Below, piece by piece: positions 1 through 5,784 of a stretch of 20,160 bases of DNA. Position 1 is the first letter of the stretch; each line of letters begins with the position of its first letter. Origin of the DNA: a virus; the IMG/VR virus record IMGVR_UViG_3300034407_003972, positions 1 to 20,160 of that record; one strand, 5' to 3'. The position numbers and the translations under genes are program-made. The notes beneath the pieces were generated by a model, which was not told where the DNA came from, ran no database searches, and saw nothing but the letters and a program-made list of their open reading frames with translations.

Positions 1-818
1 GTATTAGTATGAGTAAGTAATCCTTTTACTCTACCATAATAAGCATCTTCTTTCCAATCAAATGCTTTAACACCTTCCTCTTTAATCCATTTCTGAAGAC
101 CATCTCTAACATCAATATTATCTCTTTCAGCAATGAATAGAATCCACTTTCTAGTAGCTTCAATTTGTTTATCTGAGTAACGATGCCAAGTTTTATATCC
201 TCTAAATGCTTGGGGTAATTCAACTTTCTGCGATTCAGCGACAGTGGTGCCAGCGTAGGTTTTTCCGTTTTTCACATATCCAAAATTGCAAATCTCAATA
301 CCAACTGAGTGCTTATGCATATGCTGAGATCCATTTTTTCCTAAATGCCAAGCATATCCTCCTTCAGGAAAAGCCTGAACCATTTCACCATCATATTTGT
401 CGTCATTTCCCTTAACAGATCCACCTCCTAATACAAATTCAGTAGCAATTCTACCCCTATTATCTCTACCCCATGAATCAATACACTTGTAAGGGTTATG
501 CCATCCAGCAGTATGGTGAAGGAAACAATATTCTTTCTTAGTAGGTCCATCTAAATATTCACCTCGAGGTAAAAAGTGTTGGTGGATAACTAATCCATTT
601 TCCGTAGTATAAGTTTGTTCTGATACGTCTGTATCTAACAAATCCATAGCTTCTAACGTAGCAGGTCCCACTAAACCATCAGCGTCTAGTCCATTTGCTG
701 CTTGCCATTTTTTAACTGCTTCAGCTGTTGCAGGGCCAAAAATACCATCTGCACCCGAGCCTACTACTTCTTGAATATCTTTAACTACTTGTCCTCTTGA
801 ACCTATCTTATATACCAT
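1..818 (-). CDS. N-acetylmuramoyl-L-alanine amidase endolysin with N-terminal peptidoglycan-binding domain (3' end outside window)
   Basis: Probable endolysin that cuts the amide bond between muramic acid and the stem peptide. The frame is open to the window edge (272 full codons read), so the C-terminus is missing. Residues 5-57 form a PG_binding_1-like domain with the repeated signature DGIFGPAT and DGLVGPAT. Residues about 95-273 are an Amidase_2 (T7-lysozyme/PGRP-like) domain: the HHTAG motif at 101-105 supplies one zinc histidine, followed by AWHLG, SVGIEICNFG and, at the edge, LTHTNT with the likely second zinc histidine (270). The last ligand, expected about ten residues on, lies outside. 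No signal peptide is visible, so export presumably depends on a holin. The start at 818 is preceded by AAAAGGCA and by an ATATTTAT motif, fitting late expression. Confidence 0.9.
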   Translation of the reverse strand, partial: MVYKIGSRGQVVKDIQEVVGSGADGIFGPATAEAVKKWQAANGLDADGLVGPATLEAMDLLDTDVSEQTYTTENGLVIHQHFLPRGEYLDGPTKKEYCFLHHTAGWHNPYKCIDSWGRDNRGRIATEFVLGGGSVKGNDDKYDGEMVQAFPEGGYAWHLGKNGSQHMHKHSVGIEICNFGYVKNGKTYAGTTVAESQKVELPQAFRGYKTWHRYSDKQIEATRKWILFIAERDNIDVRDGLQKWIKEEGVKAFDWKEDAYYGRVKGLLTHTN

Positions 819-830
819 TGCCTTTTAGTG

Positions 831-838
831 ATAAATAT
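831..838 (-). promoter_or_regulatory. ATATTTAT late-promoter-like motif before the endolysin gene
   Basis: ATATTTAT on the coding strand ends 12 bases before the endolysin ATG, inside a 20-base gap between genes. The same octamer recurs in six other places, all in gaps. No TTTG box lies about 20 bases upstream. The assignment as a promoter is inference. Confidence 0.45.
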
Positions 839-1141
839 CTAAAAATTCAGTACACTACGAATTTCAGCTAAAGTATCATCATACTTTTGAACGTATTCTT
901 TAATAGAAGAATAATGAATTCTTTCATCACCTTTTTTCTTATTTAGAATAACTCTTACTGCACTACCTAAAGTAGATGGGTGTGAAATCACATCTACATA
1001 TGGGGTACCTGTAGTGTTAATGTCAACACATACATTGTATCCACCATGAGTATTCTTAGTGATAAAATACGGCTCTAGATTTTCGTCCATAATTGCCGTC
1101 TTATTTTTGATAAAATCCTCTCTTGTTGTTTGTTGCCTCAT
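839..1141 (-). CDS. Hypothetical protein, 100 aa
   Basis: I do not recognise this protein. It is soluble and mixed in charge, with no signal peptide or membrane segment. A run near residue 50 (TPYVDVISHPSTLGSAVRVI) suggests a compact alpha/beta fold; the C-terminal third is predicted helical. The ATG at 1141 is preceded by TAAGTT, a start context shared with several neighbours. A promoter-like site (TATATTTA) lies in the 43-base gap upstream, so this gene probably starts a transcript. Its stop codon is 20 bases before the endolysin start. No function is claimed. Confidence 0.75.
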   Translation of the reverse strand: MRQQTTREDFIKNKTAIMDENLEPYFITKNTHGGYNVCVDINTTGTPYVDVISHPSTLGSAVRVILNKKKGDERIHYSSIKEYVQKYDDTLAEIRSVLNF

Positions 1142-1156
1142 AACTTATTTATACTG

Positions 1157-1188
1157 TAAATATACGAAAAATATCTGAGGTATCCTAC
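1157..1188 (-). promoter_or_regulatory. Bacteroidota-type promoter, weak -33 box (GTAG-N20-TATATTTA)
   Basis: On the minus strand TATATTTA (1157-1164) is separated by 20 bases from GTAG (1185-1188), a poor match to TTTG. The sequence around the two elements, GGATAC and TTTCG, closely resembles the better site before 19537, so they are probably the same type. The -33 part overlaps the stop codon of the upstream gene. Confidence 0.4.
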
Positions 1189-1517
1189 TTATTCTGTAGT
1201 TTAGTTATCTCAGCTTTTAATTTCTTTAATTCCTTTATTTGGTCACTAGTATGTAAGTTCCCCATTGTCATTACTACTTTACATAACATAGTAGTAATAA
1301 TAATTAAACCTATACCCAACATAAACTCTTTTAAATCAGCTACTCTATTAGCCATAAGATAAACATAGGTTCCACTTACAAACATATTAATCATCATAGC
1401 ACTCATAATAAACATGAATACTGACTTTCCATCATATCTAAAAGACATCATTGTTAAAGTGATGTTTACAGGTAATAGTACTAAACCTAATCCTAATCCT
1501 AATAATAAACTATTCAT
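1185..1517 (-). CDS. Three-helix membrane protein with C-terminal coiled coil, 110 aa
   Basis: Unrecognised membrane protein. Hydrophobic segments at about residues 2-25, 32-55 and 65-86 are long enough to cross the membrane. Residues 91-110 (KELKKLKAEITKLQNK) form a short heptad-type amphipathic helix that probably lies in the cytoplasm and may oligomerise. The ATG overlaps the stop codon of the 24-aa membrane microprotein upstream, implying coupled translation. Size and topology would allow a holin or an inner-membrane exclusion protein, but no family motif supports either. Confidence 0.75.
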   Translation of the reverse strand: MNSLLLGLGLGLVLLPVNITLTMMSFRYDGKSVFMFIMSAMMINMFVSGTYVYLMANRVADLKEFMLGIGLIIITTMLCKVVMTMGNLHTSDQIKELKKLKAEITKLQNK

Positions 1518-1584
1518 CCTTTAAAATTAAATATAAAGCAATGTAAACAGTAAAAGCTAATACAAAAAATGCAAATTTTTCCAT
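1510..1584 (-). CDS. Single-pass membrane microprotein, 24 aa
   Basis: A short frame beginning MEKFAFFVLAFTVYIALYLI and ending LKDE: a single hydrophobic helix with a charged tail. It starts two bases after the stop of the upstream gene and overlaps the ATG of the next gene, exactly filling an otherwise empty 69-base gap in a densely packed operon. That packing is the main evidence; a frame this short could arise by chance. If translated it would sit in the inner membrane, perhaps with the three-helix protein encoded next. Confidence 0.45.
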   Translation of the reverse strand: MEKFAFFVLAFTVYIALYLILKDE

Positions 1585-1586
1585 GA

Positions 1587-1805
1587 TTATCTATTCCAAG
1601 GTCTAAAATCCTTATCTTTTTTTACAATTTTAGTTATTTTAGTATCACAAGCATATTCATGCCCATGCCAGTGTTTTTTAATTGAATTGATTGCTCCCGG
1701 TTTACTTTTAGCAAACACATACATTTTAGCAGGGAATAATGTTGGTTTATGTCCCCAATGTATCTCATAACATGTTTCACTTCTTTCCATCTGATGGTTT
1801 TTCAT
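1587..1805 (-). CDS. Hypothetical basic protein, 72 aa
   Basis: Unrecognised small protein, rich in Lys, His and Trp, with the motifs CYEIHWGHK and KKHWHGHEY; the histidines and two cysteines could bind metal, but no known finger is evident. Three in-frame ATGs are possible (1814, 1805, 1790). I chose 1805 because GAGGA lies just before it; 1790 would leave the shortest overlap with the upstream gene, which ends at 1777. No signal peptide or membrane segment. Confidence 0.65.
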   Translation of the reverse strand: MKNHQMERSETCYEIHWGHKPTLFPAKMYVFAKSKPGAINSIKKHWHGHEYACDTKITKIVKKDKDFRPWNR

Positions 1806-1920
1806 CTTCCTCACATAAAATTCGTTTCAACCCACTCCAAGCATTAAACTCTTCAGTTGATACTCTTAACCAAACATCTCCCACCACTTTAATTTCATAA
1901 ATTAGCTTATTCTTGCTCAT
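1777..1920 (-). CDS. Hypothetical protein, 47 aa
   Basis: Unrecognised protein beginning MSKNKLIYEIKVVGDVWLRV. An in-frame ATG exists further upstream (2004), but it would bury 98 bases inside the preceding gene; the ATG at 1920 leaves a 14-base overlap, typical for this operon. The product is a short beta-rich segment followed by a charged Glu/Asp/Lys tail. Function unknown. Confidence 0.6.
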   Translation of the reverse strand: MSKNKLIYEIKVVGDVWLRVSTEEFNAWSGLKRILCEEDEKPSDGKK

Positions 1921-2137
1921 TACCTTTATGTTTTGTTTTACGAGAATATTTAGTTTTATCTTTAACCGTCTGTTGAGTAGTTCGTTTACTGATATGGTGA
2001 GCAATCTCTCCCCTACTCATACCATCACCGGTTTGAATAAGTTTCCATTTACCATTTTCCTTATCCCTCACCCACTTAAATCCAGCTGGTGCAGGCGCAA
2101 AATCATGAAATTCCATATTTGGCTTATTAATACTCAT
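1907..2137 (-). CDS. Hypothetical basic protein, 76 aa
   Basis: Unrecognised. The N-terminal half carries FAPAPAGFKWVRDKENGKWK, a Pro- and Trp-rich stretch; the C-terminal third is strongly basic with many Lys/Thr (KTKYSRKTKHKGNEQE) and is probably disordered or nucleic-acid binding. The ATG at 2137 abuts the TAG TAA that closes the upstream gene, consistent with coupled translation. No membrane segment. Confidence 0.65.
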   Translation of the reverse strand: MSINKPNMEFHDFAPAPAGFKWVRDKENGKWKLIQTGDGMSRGEIAHHISKRTTQQTVKDKTKYSRKTKHKGNEQE

Positions 2138-2140
2138 TTA

Positions 2141-2347
2141 CTAAACGTATTTTTCCTCTCTATTTAAGGGATCCATTGTAGTTATATGTCCGTCTTCATA
2201 ATATAAAGTTACATGGTGTTGGGGATAATCCTTACGTGCTTCATTTATAACTTTATACAACGTTGACTCCGTATATTCTACATTCCAAGATACGGACTGA
2301 TTTTTGCTATTCCAAGGATCAAACGCAAATATTTGTAGTTTTTTCAT
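2141..2347 (-). CDS. Hypothetical protein, 68 aa
   Basis: Unrecognised soluble protein. It begins MKKLQIFAFDPWNSKNQSVS and has a probable helix followed by a strand-turn-strand (HHVTLYYEDGHITTMDP), suggesting a small alpha/beta fold. The start lies two bases after the stop of the upstream gene. No catalytic motif or export signal is visible. Confidence 0.65.
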   Translation of the reverse strand: MKKLQIFAFDPWNSKNQSVSWNVEYTESTLYKVINEARKDYPQHHVTLYYEDGHITTMDPLNREEKYV

Positions 2348-2349
2348 TT

Positions 2350-2508
2350 TTAATTATTATCAAACCACCACATTCGTCTTTGTTGGCTTTCGCCTTCCAA
2401 ACGATAGTGAACCATACCATCTCCCATGTCAACTACACACCAGTCAACTTTCTTAAGGAATTTATCTTCTAAGTACTTACGTACAAACGGATTTTGTTCT
2501 TTAATCAT
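2350..2508 (-). CDS. Hypothetical protein, 52 aa
   Basis: Unrecognised protein beginning MIKEQNPFVRKYLEDKFLKK and ending with an aromatic tail, RRMWWFDNN. A longer frame starts at 2544, but ATG 2508 overlaps the upstream stop by only eight bases (AATGATTAA) and is preferred. Basic first half, beta-like second half (VDWCVVDMGDGMVHYRL). Confidence 0.65.
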   Translation of the reverse strand: MIKEQNPFVRKYLEDKFLKKVDWCVVDMGDGMVHYRLEGESQQRRMWWFDNN

Positions 2509-2722
2509 TTTTTTCTTCAATTGTAAACTCAGTACTGTCGTCAATGATTTTGTCTCGAACTAAATCCATATTTATTTCGAATTCTTCAGAATAAAGATCA
2601 TAAAATGCATCTTCATCATTTTCTAATAAATCATCTAATTTATCAGCCTGCTCGTCTGTTACATCAACAGCATACCAACAAATAGTTGTATAAACTTCTC
2701 TTTTTACTAATCGTTTTGCCAT
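2501..2722 (-). CDS. Hypothetical acidic protein, 73 aa
   Basis: Unrecognised. A basic start (MAKRLVKREVYTTICWYAVD) is followed by a long acidic region with Asp/Glu clusters around residues 23-55. The strand-then-acidic-helix layout resembles small phage regulators or inhibitors in general, but no specific family can be named. TAAGTT directly precedes the ATG, as before 1141 and 4123. Overlaps the downstream gene by eight bases. Confidence 0.7.
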   Translation of the reverse strand: MAKRLVKREVYTTICWYAVDVTDEQADKLDDLLENDEDAFYDLYSEEFEINMDLVRDKIIDDSTEFTIEEKND

Positions 2723-2725
2723 AAC

Positions 2726-2929
2726 TTACTTTTTATTTTTACGAGGTCGTCCTCTACGCTTCTTACCTTTAGCAGCGTCAACTACATCACATGCTTGGTT
2801 ACCCACTTCCTTAAGTGAAGCACCAACGTCCTTAAGCTCCTCTTTTACTCGCTTAGCACGCTCAATTACAATGTCATCAACTTCTGTTTTACTCCAAAGC
2901 TTTTTCCACAATCGTTTAAAAATATTCAT
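2726..2929 (-). CDS. Small basic protein with C-terminal AT-hook-like motif, 67 aa
   Basis: An amphipathic N-terminus (MNIFKRLWKKLWSK) is followed by a Val/Ala/Glu/Lys-rich helix at about 17-55 and a basic tail, GKKRRGRPRKNKK, containing RGRPRK, the core of an AT-hook that binds the minor groove of AT-rich DNA. Similar short proteins with a helical middle and a Lys/Arg/Gly tail are familiar to me from marine T4-like phages, without known function. DNA binding is inferred from the tail. Starts one base from the neighbouring stop. Confidence 0.7.
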   Translation of the reverse strand: MNIFKRLWKKLWSKTEVDDIVIERAKRVKEELKDVGASLKEVGNQACDVVDAAKGKKRRGRPRKNKK

Positions 2930-2930
2930 A

Positions 2931-3107
2931 TTACAAATTTATATCATTATTATTTAATAATTTCAGTATTTCCTCTAGCACTCGTTTTTTATGTTTTAAA
3001 TGAGCCATTACTACACCTGGTAAGTTACCTCTACCCCTACTCTCACCATGCATTATTTCTTGGTCCATTTTCTCAATTCGTTTTTCTACGTGTTGCTTTA
3101 GTTTCAT
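2931..3107 (-). CDS. Hypothetical helical protein, 58 aa
   Basis: Begins MKLKQHVEKRIEKMDQEIMH and is mostly helical and basic. An in-frame ATG at 3164 would overlap the preceding gene by 61 bases; ATG 3107 forms an ATGA overlap with that gene's stop and is chosen. Central SRGRGNLPG links two helices, suggesting a helical hairpin. Function unknown. Confidence 0.65.
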   Translation of the reverse strand: MKLKQHVEKRIEKMDQEIMHGESRGRGNLPGVVMAHLKHKKRVLEEILKLLNNNDINL

Positions 3108-3274
3108 ACCATTTCCTCTATAACACCAATTACTTCTGCTGCTACCAATAATCCAGCACCCCACATAATATTAAAGGGTAAAAACCCATAACCTACAAAA
3201 CGTACTGCTGATTTTACAAAGCTCATGTACATGTGCCATTTAGGATCGGGCACCCAACCATTTTTTACTTCCAT
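3104..3274 (-). CDS. Small membrane-associated protein, 56 aa
   Basis: Begins MEVKNGWVPDPKWHMYMSFV. Residues about 25-53 are hydrophobic (VGYGFLPFNIMWGAGLLVAA) and could make one membrane helix or a hairpin. The reading frame fills the space exactly: it starts one base after the upstream stop and ends in an ATGA overlap with the next gene. I recall similar short proteins in marine phages, but no function. Confidence 0.65.
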   Translation of the reverse strand: MEVKNGWVPDPKWHMYMSFVKSAVRFVGYGFLPFNIMWGAGLLVAAEVIGVIEEMV

Positions 3275-3275
3275 A

Positions 3276-3452
3276 TTACTCTTTTTCTAATAATTCAATC
3301 TCCAATAACAGTTCATTGGCTTCCAAATACTTTTTGTCACTTTCTGTTCTGTTAATTTTAGATAGTCTATAACCTTCTTCCATTAACGAATCATACTTGT
3401 CTTGTAACTTCTCTGCTTTTGTTTTTCTCTTAAATAACTTCCTCCAATTCAT
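3276..3452 (-). CDS. Lacal_2735 family (DUF6435-like) small protein, 58 aa
   Basis: MNWRKLFKRKTKAEKLQDKY, then YRLSKINRTESDKKYLEANE and ELLEKE: this pattern (short hydrophobic/basic start, KLQxKY, LSxxNRxxSDxK, xAxELLxxIE) matches the Lacal_2735 family of small helical proteins of Flavobacteriia, as I remember it. Usual length about 55-60 residues, so it appears complete. The family's function is unknown. A phage copy suggests acquisition from, or interaction with, a flavobacterial host. Found by reading the gap between neighbours; the start is three bases from the upstream stop. Confidence 0.7.
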   Translation of the reverse strand: MNWRKLFKRKTKAEKLQDKYDSLMEEGYRLSKINRTESDKKYLEANELLLEIELLEKE

Positions 3453-3455
3453 AAT

Positions 3456-3626
3456 TTAAAGTTTTGCCGCCAACAACGTAAATGGTCCAAAAGCCAATGC
3501 TGTCAAAAAATCCATTACTTTGTTCCAGATTCCATAATCATCAGTATAATTAATTGCGTCATCCTTTCTTAATTCAAAGTAACCCCATCCCCCAAAAAAT
3601 ATCCATATTATAATAAATGTAATCAT
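3456..3626 (-). CDS. Small membrane protein, 56 aa
   Basis: MITFIIIWIFFGGWGYFELR forms an N-terminal membrane helix; a polar middle (KDDAINYTDDYGIWNK) is followed by a second hydrophobic segment, DFLTALAFGPFTLLAAKL. A two-helix hairpin is likely, with the polar loop on one face of the inner membrane. No family recognised. Its stop is three bases before the Lacal_2735-like start. Confidence 0.65.
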   Translation of the reverse strand: MITFIIIWIFFGGWGYFELRKDDAINYTDDYGIWNKVMDFLTALAFGPFTLLAAKL

Positions 3627-3629
3627 TGT

Positions 3630-3755
3630 TTATTGGTTTTGTATATACATATTAGGAGGTGGATACGCCAATAGCAAAAGTTTATCTACCTTGACCTCTA
3701 TATTTTTTCTTATAATTTTTACTATGTTTATGTTTTGAAGTTTTAGTTTTGGCAT
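3630..3755 (-). CDS. Possible overprinted small ORF, 41 aa
   Basis: An ATG-started frame overlaps most of the basic 42-aa gene (3682-3810) in a different frame, then continues past its stop as VKVDKLLLLAYPPPNMYIQN and ends three bases before the next ATG. The tight fit to the downstream start is like that of real genes here, and without it a 55-base gap remains. The overlap means codon patterns are constrained by the other gene, so chance is a serious alternative. Confidence 0.3.
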   Translation of the reverse strand: MPKLKLQNINIVKIIRKNIEVKVDKLLLLAYPPPNMYIQNQ

Positions 3756-3810
3756 GAACACCTTTTCTGTTGACTTCTTTTTTATCAAACGTTTCAATCG
3801 TTTTTCTCAC
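3682..3810 (-). CDS. Very basic small protein, 42 aa, GTG start
   Basis: Reads from a GTG at 3810 as (M)RKTIETFDKKEVNRKGVHAK and continues TKTSKHKHSKNYKKKYRGQG, R. Almost every residue in the second half is Lys, Arg, His, Ser or Thr, so it is probably an unfolded nucleic-acid-binding peptide. The GTG overlaps the end of the upstream gene by 17 bases; no ATG is available in frame. I recall similar KGVHAKTKTS...KKYRGQGR peptides in Bacteroidota and their phages, without function. Confidence 0.6.
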   Translation of the reverse strand: MRKTIETFDKKEVNRKGVHAKTKTSKHKHSKNYKKKYRGQGR

Positions 3811-4123
3811 TTTCTAATTTTTTTATGTGGTTAACTACTTTAGTACATAATTCATACTCCTCCTCTTCTTCTACTCTAGGTAAATTTAATTTTAATGCTT
3901 CTAAATAATCTTCTTTAGCACAAGTAACATCCATAGAAAATTCATCATCTAATTCTATTTCTATTGTGATTTCATCTATGTCTTTATCTAATGCAGTACA
4001 AATACTATCACAAATTAAAATGGAAAATTCATTACCCCTTTCTAATAATTTTTGGTGTAATTCACCTGCACCTGTTGGGTCGGGGTGGTAATCATCAAAA
4101 TTAAAATCAAAATCTTCTGTCAT
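3794..4123 (-). CDS. Hypothetical acidic protein, 109 aa
   Basis: Unrecognised acidic protein beginning MTEDFDFNFDDYHPDPTGAG. The middle alternates acidic and hydrophobic residues as in beta strands (IDEITIEIELDDEFSMDV), with helices either side and an EEEEE run near residue 85. No export signal. The start context is AAAGGTAAGTT followed by ATG, where the AGG belongs to the upstream gene's last codons. Its own 3' end overlaps the following basic peptide gene; an acidic/basic pair could interact, but this is speculation. Confidence 0.7.
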   Translation of the reverse strand: MTEDFDFNFDDYHPDPTGAGELHQKLLERGNEFSILICDSICTALDKDIDEITIEIELDDEFSMDVTCAKEDYLEALKLNLPRVEEEEEYELCTKVVNHIKKLESEKND

Positions 4124-4126
4124 AAC

Positions 4127-4390
4127 TTACCTTTTATGGTTAAAATATAATCTTACAGCTGCTCCTAAATCTTGATCATTAGGATATTTTTTTATAAGCT
4201 TTAAAATAGTGTTTTGGTTACCAATTTCTTTTTTTAGGTATTGAGTTAAATCAAGGGCTTCCTCATATGCATGTTGTAACATATCTTGATAATTGTTGTC
4301 ATCAAGTAGATGCCCATATTTGTCTAACCCTCTAGTATTTCTATCATATAAATCTTGATAAATCTCTTTTGATAACTTACTTTCTTGCAT
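4127..4390 (-). CDS. MazG-like (all-alpha NTP pyrophosphatase-like) phage protein, 87 aa
   Basis: The segment RGLDKYGHLLDDNNYQDMLQ followed by HAYEEALDLTQYLKKEI resembles a phage protein family with the pattern KYG...L.D...HAYEE.LDxxxYLK, related to MazG-type all-alpha nucleotide pyrophosphohydrolases. EExxD at about 43-47 would be a metal site; the second Glu/Asp motif of full MazG enzymes is not obvious, so activity is uncertain. Expected role: hydrolysis of (d)NTPs or an alarmone during infection. The ATG directly abuts the upstream TAA. Confidence 0.5.
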   Translation of the reverse strand: MQESKLSKEIYQDLYDRNTRGLDKYGHLLDDNNYQDMLQHAYEEALDLTQYLKKEIGNQNTILKLIKKYPNDQDLGAAVRLYFNHKR

Positions 4391-5062
4391 TTATTTTTTT
4401 GTTAATTTTTGATAATAACTTACCCCAATATACGGATCAATATTAGTGTATCCAACCCCATCGTAAAAGAATTGTACACCTCCATTTAGTCCTAAAATGT
4501 ATCTTCTTTTAGTACGTAATAGCACTCCTAAATTAGCATTAGCTAGATTAAATGGTTTAAGAGCAAACCCTGTATTAAAACCTAGATATAATTCTCTAGC
4601 ATTAATATAATGCTTTTCTGTGATTGTGTTTGTAATAGTTGGGTATAAAATATTATACCTTGAAGATCTACCTGCGATTTGGTTTTGGGTAATTGTATCA
4701 TACACAATAAAAGTAATACTATCAGTATGGATTACAGTATCCACATAATAATACTTAGCAAAATAGTCATCTAAAATAGCTGAAGTATCAGTTGGTTCAA
4801 TTTTATATTCAATCTGGGTAATTGTATCATGAATATATTTTATAGTTTCTCGTTCGTAATATTGAGGGACATAGCTAACTGTTTCATTAGTTACAGTATC
4901 ATAAGTAACTATTGATGTTGTATCTCTAATAATAACAGGTTCAGTGGGACCTCCATTTCCGTCTCCACAGCCTTTCATTAGTAAAACTATAATTAATACT
5001 ACTATTAAAACCGTATTAATTACCCTAAATTTTTCGTAGCTACGAGGTTGTTCTTGCATCAT
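4391..5062 (-). CDS. Inner-membrane-anchored periplasmic protein with beta-rich C-terminus, 223 aa
   Basis: A charged N-terminus is followed by one membrane helix (about 15-29, INTVLIVVLIIVLLM) and then GCGDGNGG; C32 just after the helix might suggest a lipobox, but MKGC is a poor match. Residues 43-150 hold repeated DTxT/DTI strands (RDTTSIVTYDTV, YIHDTITQIEY, VYDTITQNQI) reminiscent of DUF6808-type phage proteins. The last 70 residues (ELYLGFNTGFALK, IDPYIGVSYYQKL) alternate like outer-membrane beta strands. It could bridge inner and outer membranes, a spanin-like layout, but no spanin family is recognised. Two ATGs in a row; the first is used. A two-part promoter precedes it. Confidence 0.7.
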   Translation of the reverse strand: MMQEQPRSYEKFRVINTVLIVVLIIVLLMKGCGDGNGGPTEPVIIRDTTSIVTYDTVTNETVSYVPQYYERETIKYIHDTITQIEYKIEPTDTSAILDDYFAKYYYVDTVIHTDSITFIVYDTITQNQIAGRSSRYNILYPTITNTITEKHYINARELYLGFNTGFALKPFNLANANLGVLLRTKRRYILGLNGGVQFFYDGVGYTNIDPYIGVSYYQKLTKK

Positions 5063-5073
5063 GACTTTTGGCT

Positions 5074-5081
5074 ATAAATAT
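5074..5081 (-). promoter_or_regulatory. ATATTTAT motif overlapping the -7 element before 5062
   Basis: The octamer found in front of structural genes also occurs here, merged with a full TTTG-N20-TATATTTA site. This gene may therefore be read by both kinds of promoter activity. Inference. Confidence 0.35.
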
Positions 5082-5106
5082 ACTAACCAATTTTGTGTTT
5101 TCCAAA
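5075..5106 (-). promoter_or_regulatory. Bacteroidota-type promoter TTTG-N20-TATATTTA
   Basis: TTTG (5103-5106) and TATATTTA (5075-5082) are separated by exactly 20 bases in the 51-base gap between stop 5114 and the start at 5062. This matches the known Bacteroidota -33 TTTG / -7 TAnnTTTG pattern except for the last base. The leader would be only about 8 bases. Confidence 0.65.
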
Positions 5107-5113
5107 TGTTTTA

Positions 5114-5458
5114 TCAGAAATCTGACATTACCTCTTCGTCAATTGCTTCTTGTACTTCCTCTCTTGTTGCGTCTGTTTCAAACATAATGTTAGGAGAAAA
5201 TCTTTCTACTTCTTCGCCTTCATTAAATATTATTAAAGTTGGTACAGCATATATTTTATATTTTTTAGCTGCATCCGGGTCTGTTTCTATACAAATTCTT
5301 TTTTTAGTACAATCTGATACTTTATTTAACCATTCAACATCATTTGCTTCATTCCATGGTGCATTAAATTGCACTACACATAAGTTATACCCACAAGGTG
5401 ATTGTGAATAAACATTAAATCCTATAAATAAAAATATAAGTAATACAAATTGTTTCAT
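5114..5458 (-). CDS. Exported thioredoxin-fold protein lacking the CXXC active site, 114 aa
   Basis: Signal peptide at 1-18 (MKQFVLLIFLFIGFNVYS, cleavage before Q). Residues 27-95 follow the thioredoxin fold: VVQFNAPW strand, helix, CIETDPDAAKKYKIYAVPTL with the cis-Pro loop (P73), then strand-turn FNEGEEVERF. Where active thioredoxins have WCxxC, this protein has W35-N-E-A-N39, so both catalytic cysteines are replaced. Other cysteines are present (C22, C27, C50, C56). It probably binds a partner in the periplasm rather than doing thiol exchange. The ATG overlaps the upstream stop (ATGA): last gene of the coupled envelope run. Confidence 0.75.
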   Translation of the reverse strand: MKQFVLLIFLFIGFNVYSQSPCGYNLCVVQFNAPWNEANDVEWLNKVSDCTKKRICIETDPDAAKKYKIYAVPTLIIFNEGEEVERFSPNIMFETDATREEVQEAIDEEVMSDF

Positions 5459-5784
5459 TTTAAATCGTCTAACTTCTCTTCAATACGTTTCAAATCTTCC
5501 TTTATTTCCGAAACATCTTCTTGAGTAGTCATAATCGTTTGACGAACCATTTGGTCTTTCATATCAAACTCCATTCTCGTAACATCTGGTTCTGGGATGC
5601 GTTCATCTACTTTAGCATCCCATTCTTCATCCCATTCATTTTTAGGCAATTCTTTTGCCTCTTCTATATCTGCTTGTAAAGCAAACCACATTCCCACTAC
5701 AGTAGCTATCCCTACTGCTATACCACCTAAGGTTTTAATACTAACCTTAAATGAAGTATCTTCGTTTAATTCTTTAGTTTTCAT
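5455..5784 (-). CDS. Membrane-anchored coiled-coil protein, 109 aa
   Basis: MKTKELNEDTSFKVSIKTLG leads into one membrane helix (about 17-37, LGGIAVGIATVVGMWFAL). An acidic linker (IEEAKELPKNEWDEEWDAK) is followed by a helical coiled coil at about 68-109 ending KRIEEKLDDLK. I recall this layout, with the phrase EFDMKDQMVRQTIM, from proteins of marine T4-like phages, where it is uncharacterised. Topology suits an inner-membrane protein with a helical arm. ATGA overlaps at both ends place it between the beta-barrel gene and the thioredoxin-fold gene. Confidence 0.75.
   Translation of the reverse strand: MKTKELNEDTSFKVSIKTLGGIAVGIATVVGMWFALQADIEEAKELPKNEWDEEWDAKVDERIPEPDVTRMEFDMKDQMVRQTIMTTQEDVSEIKEDLKRIEEKLDDLK

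Noticed and set aside
3108-3164. N-terminal extension of the 58-aa helical protein
   Set aside because: It overlaps the 56-aa membrane-associated gene; ATG 3107 gives an ATGA junction.
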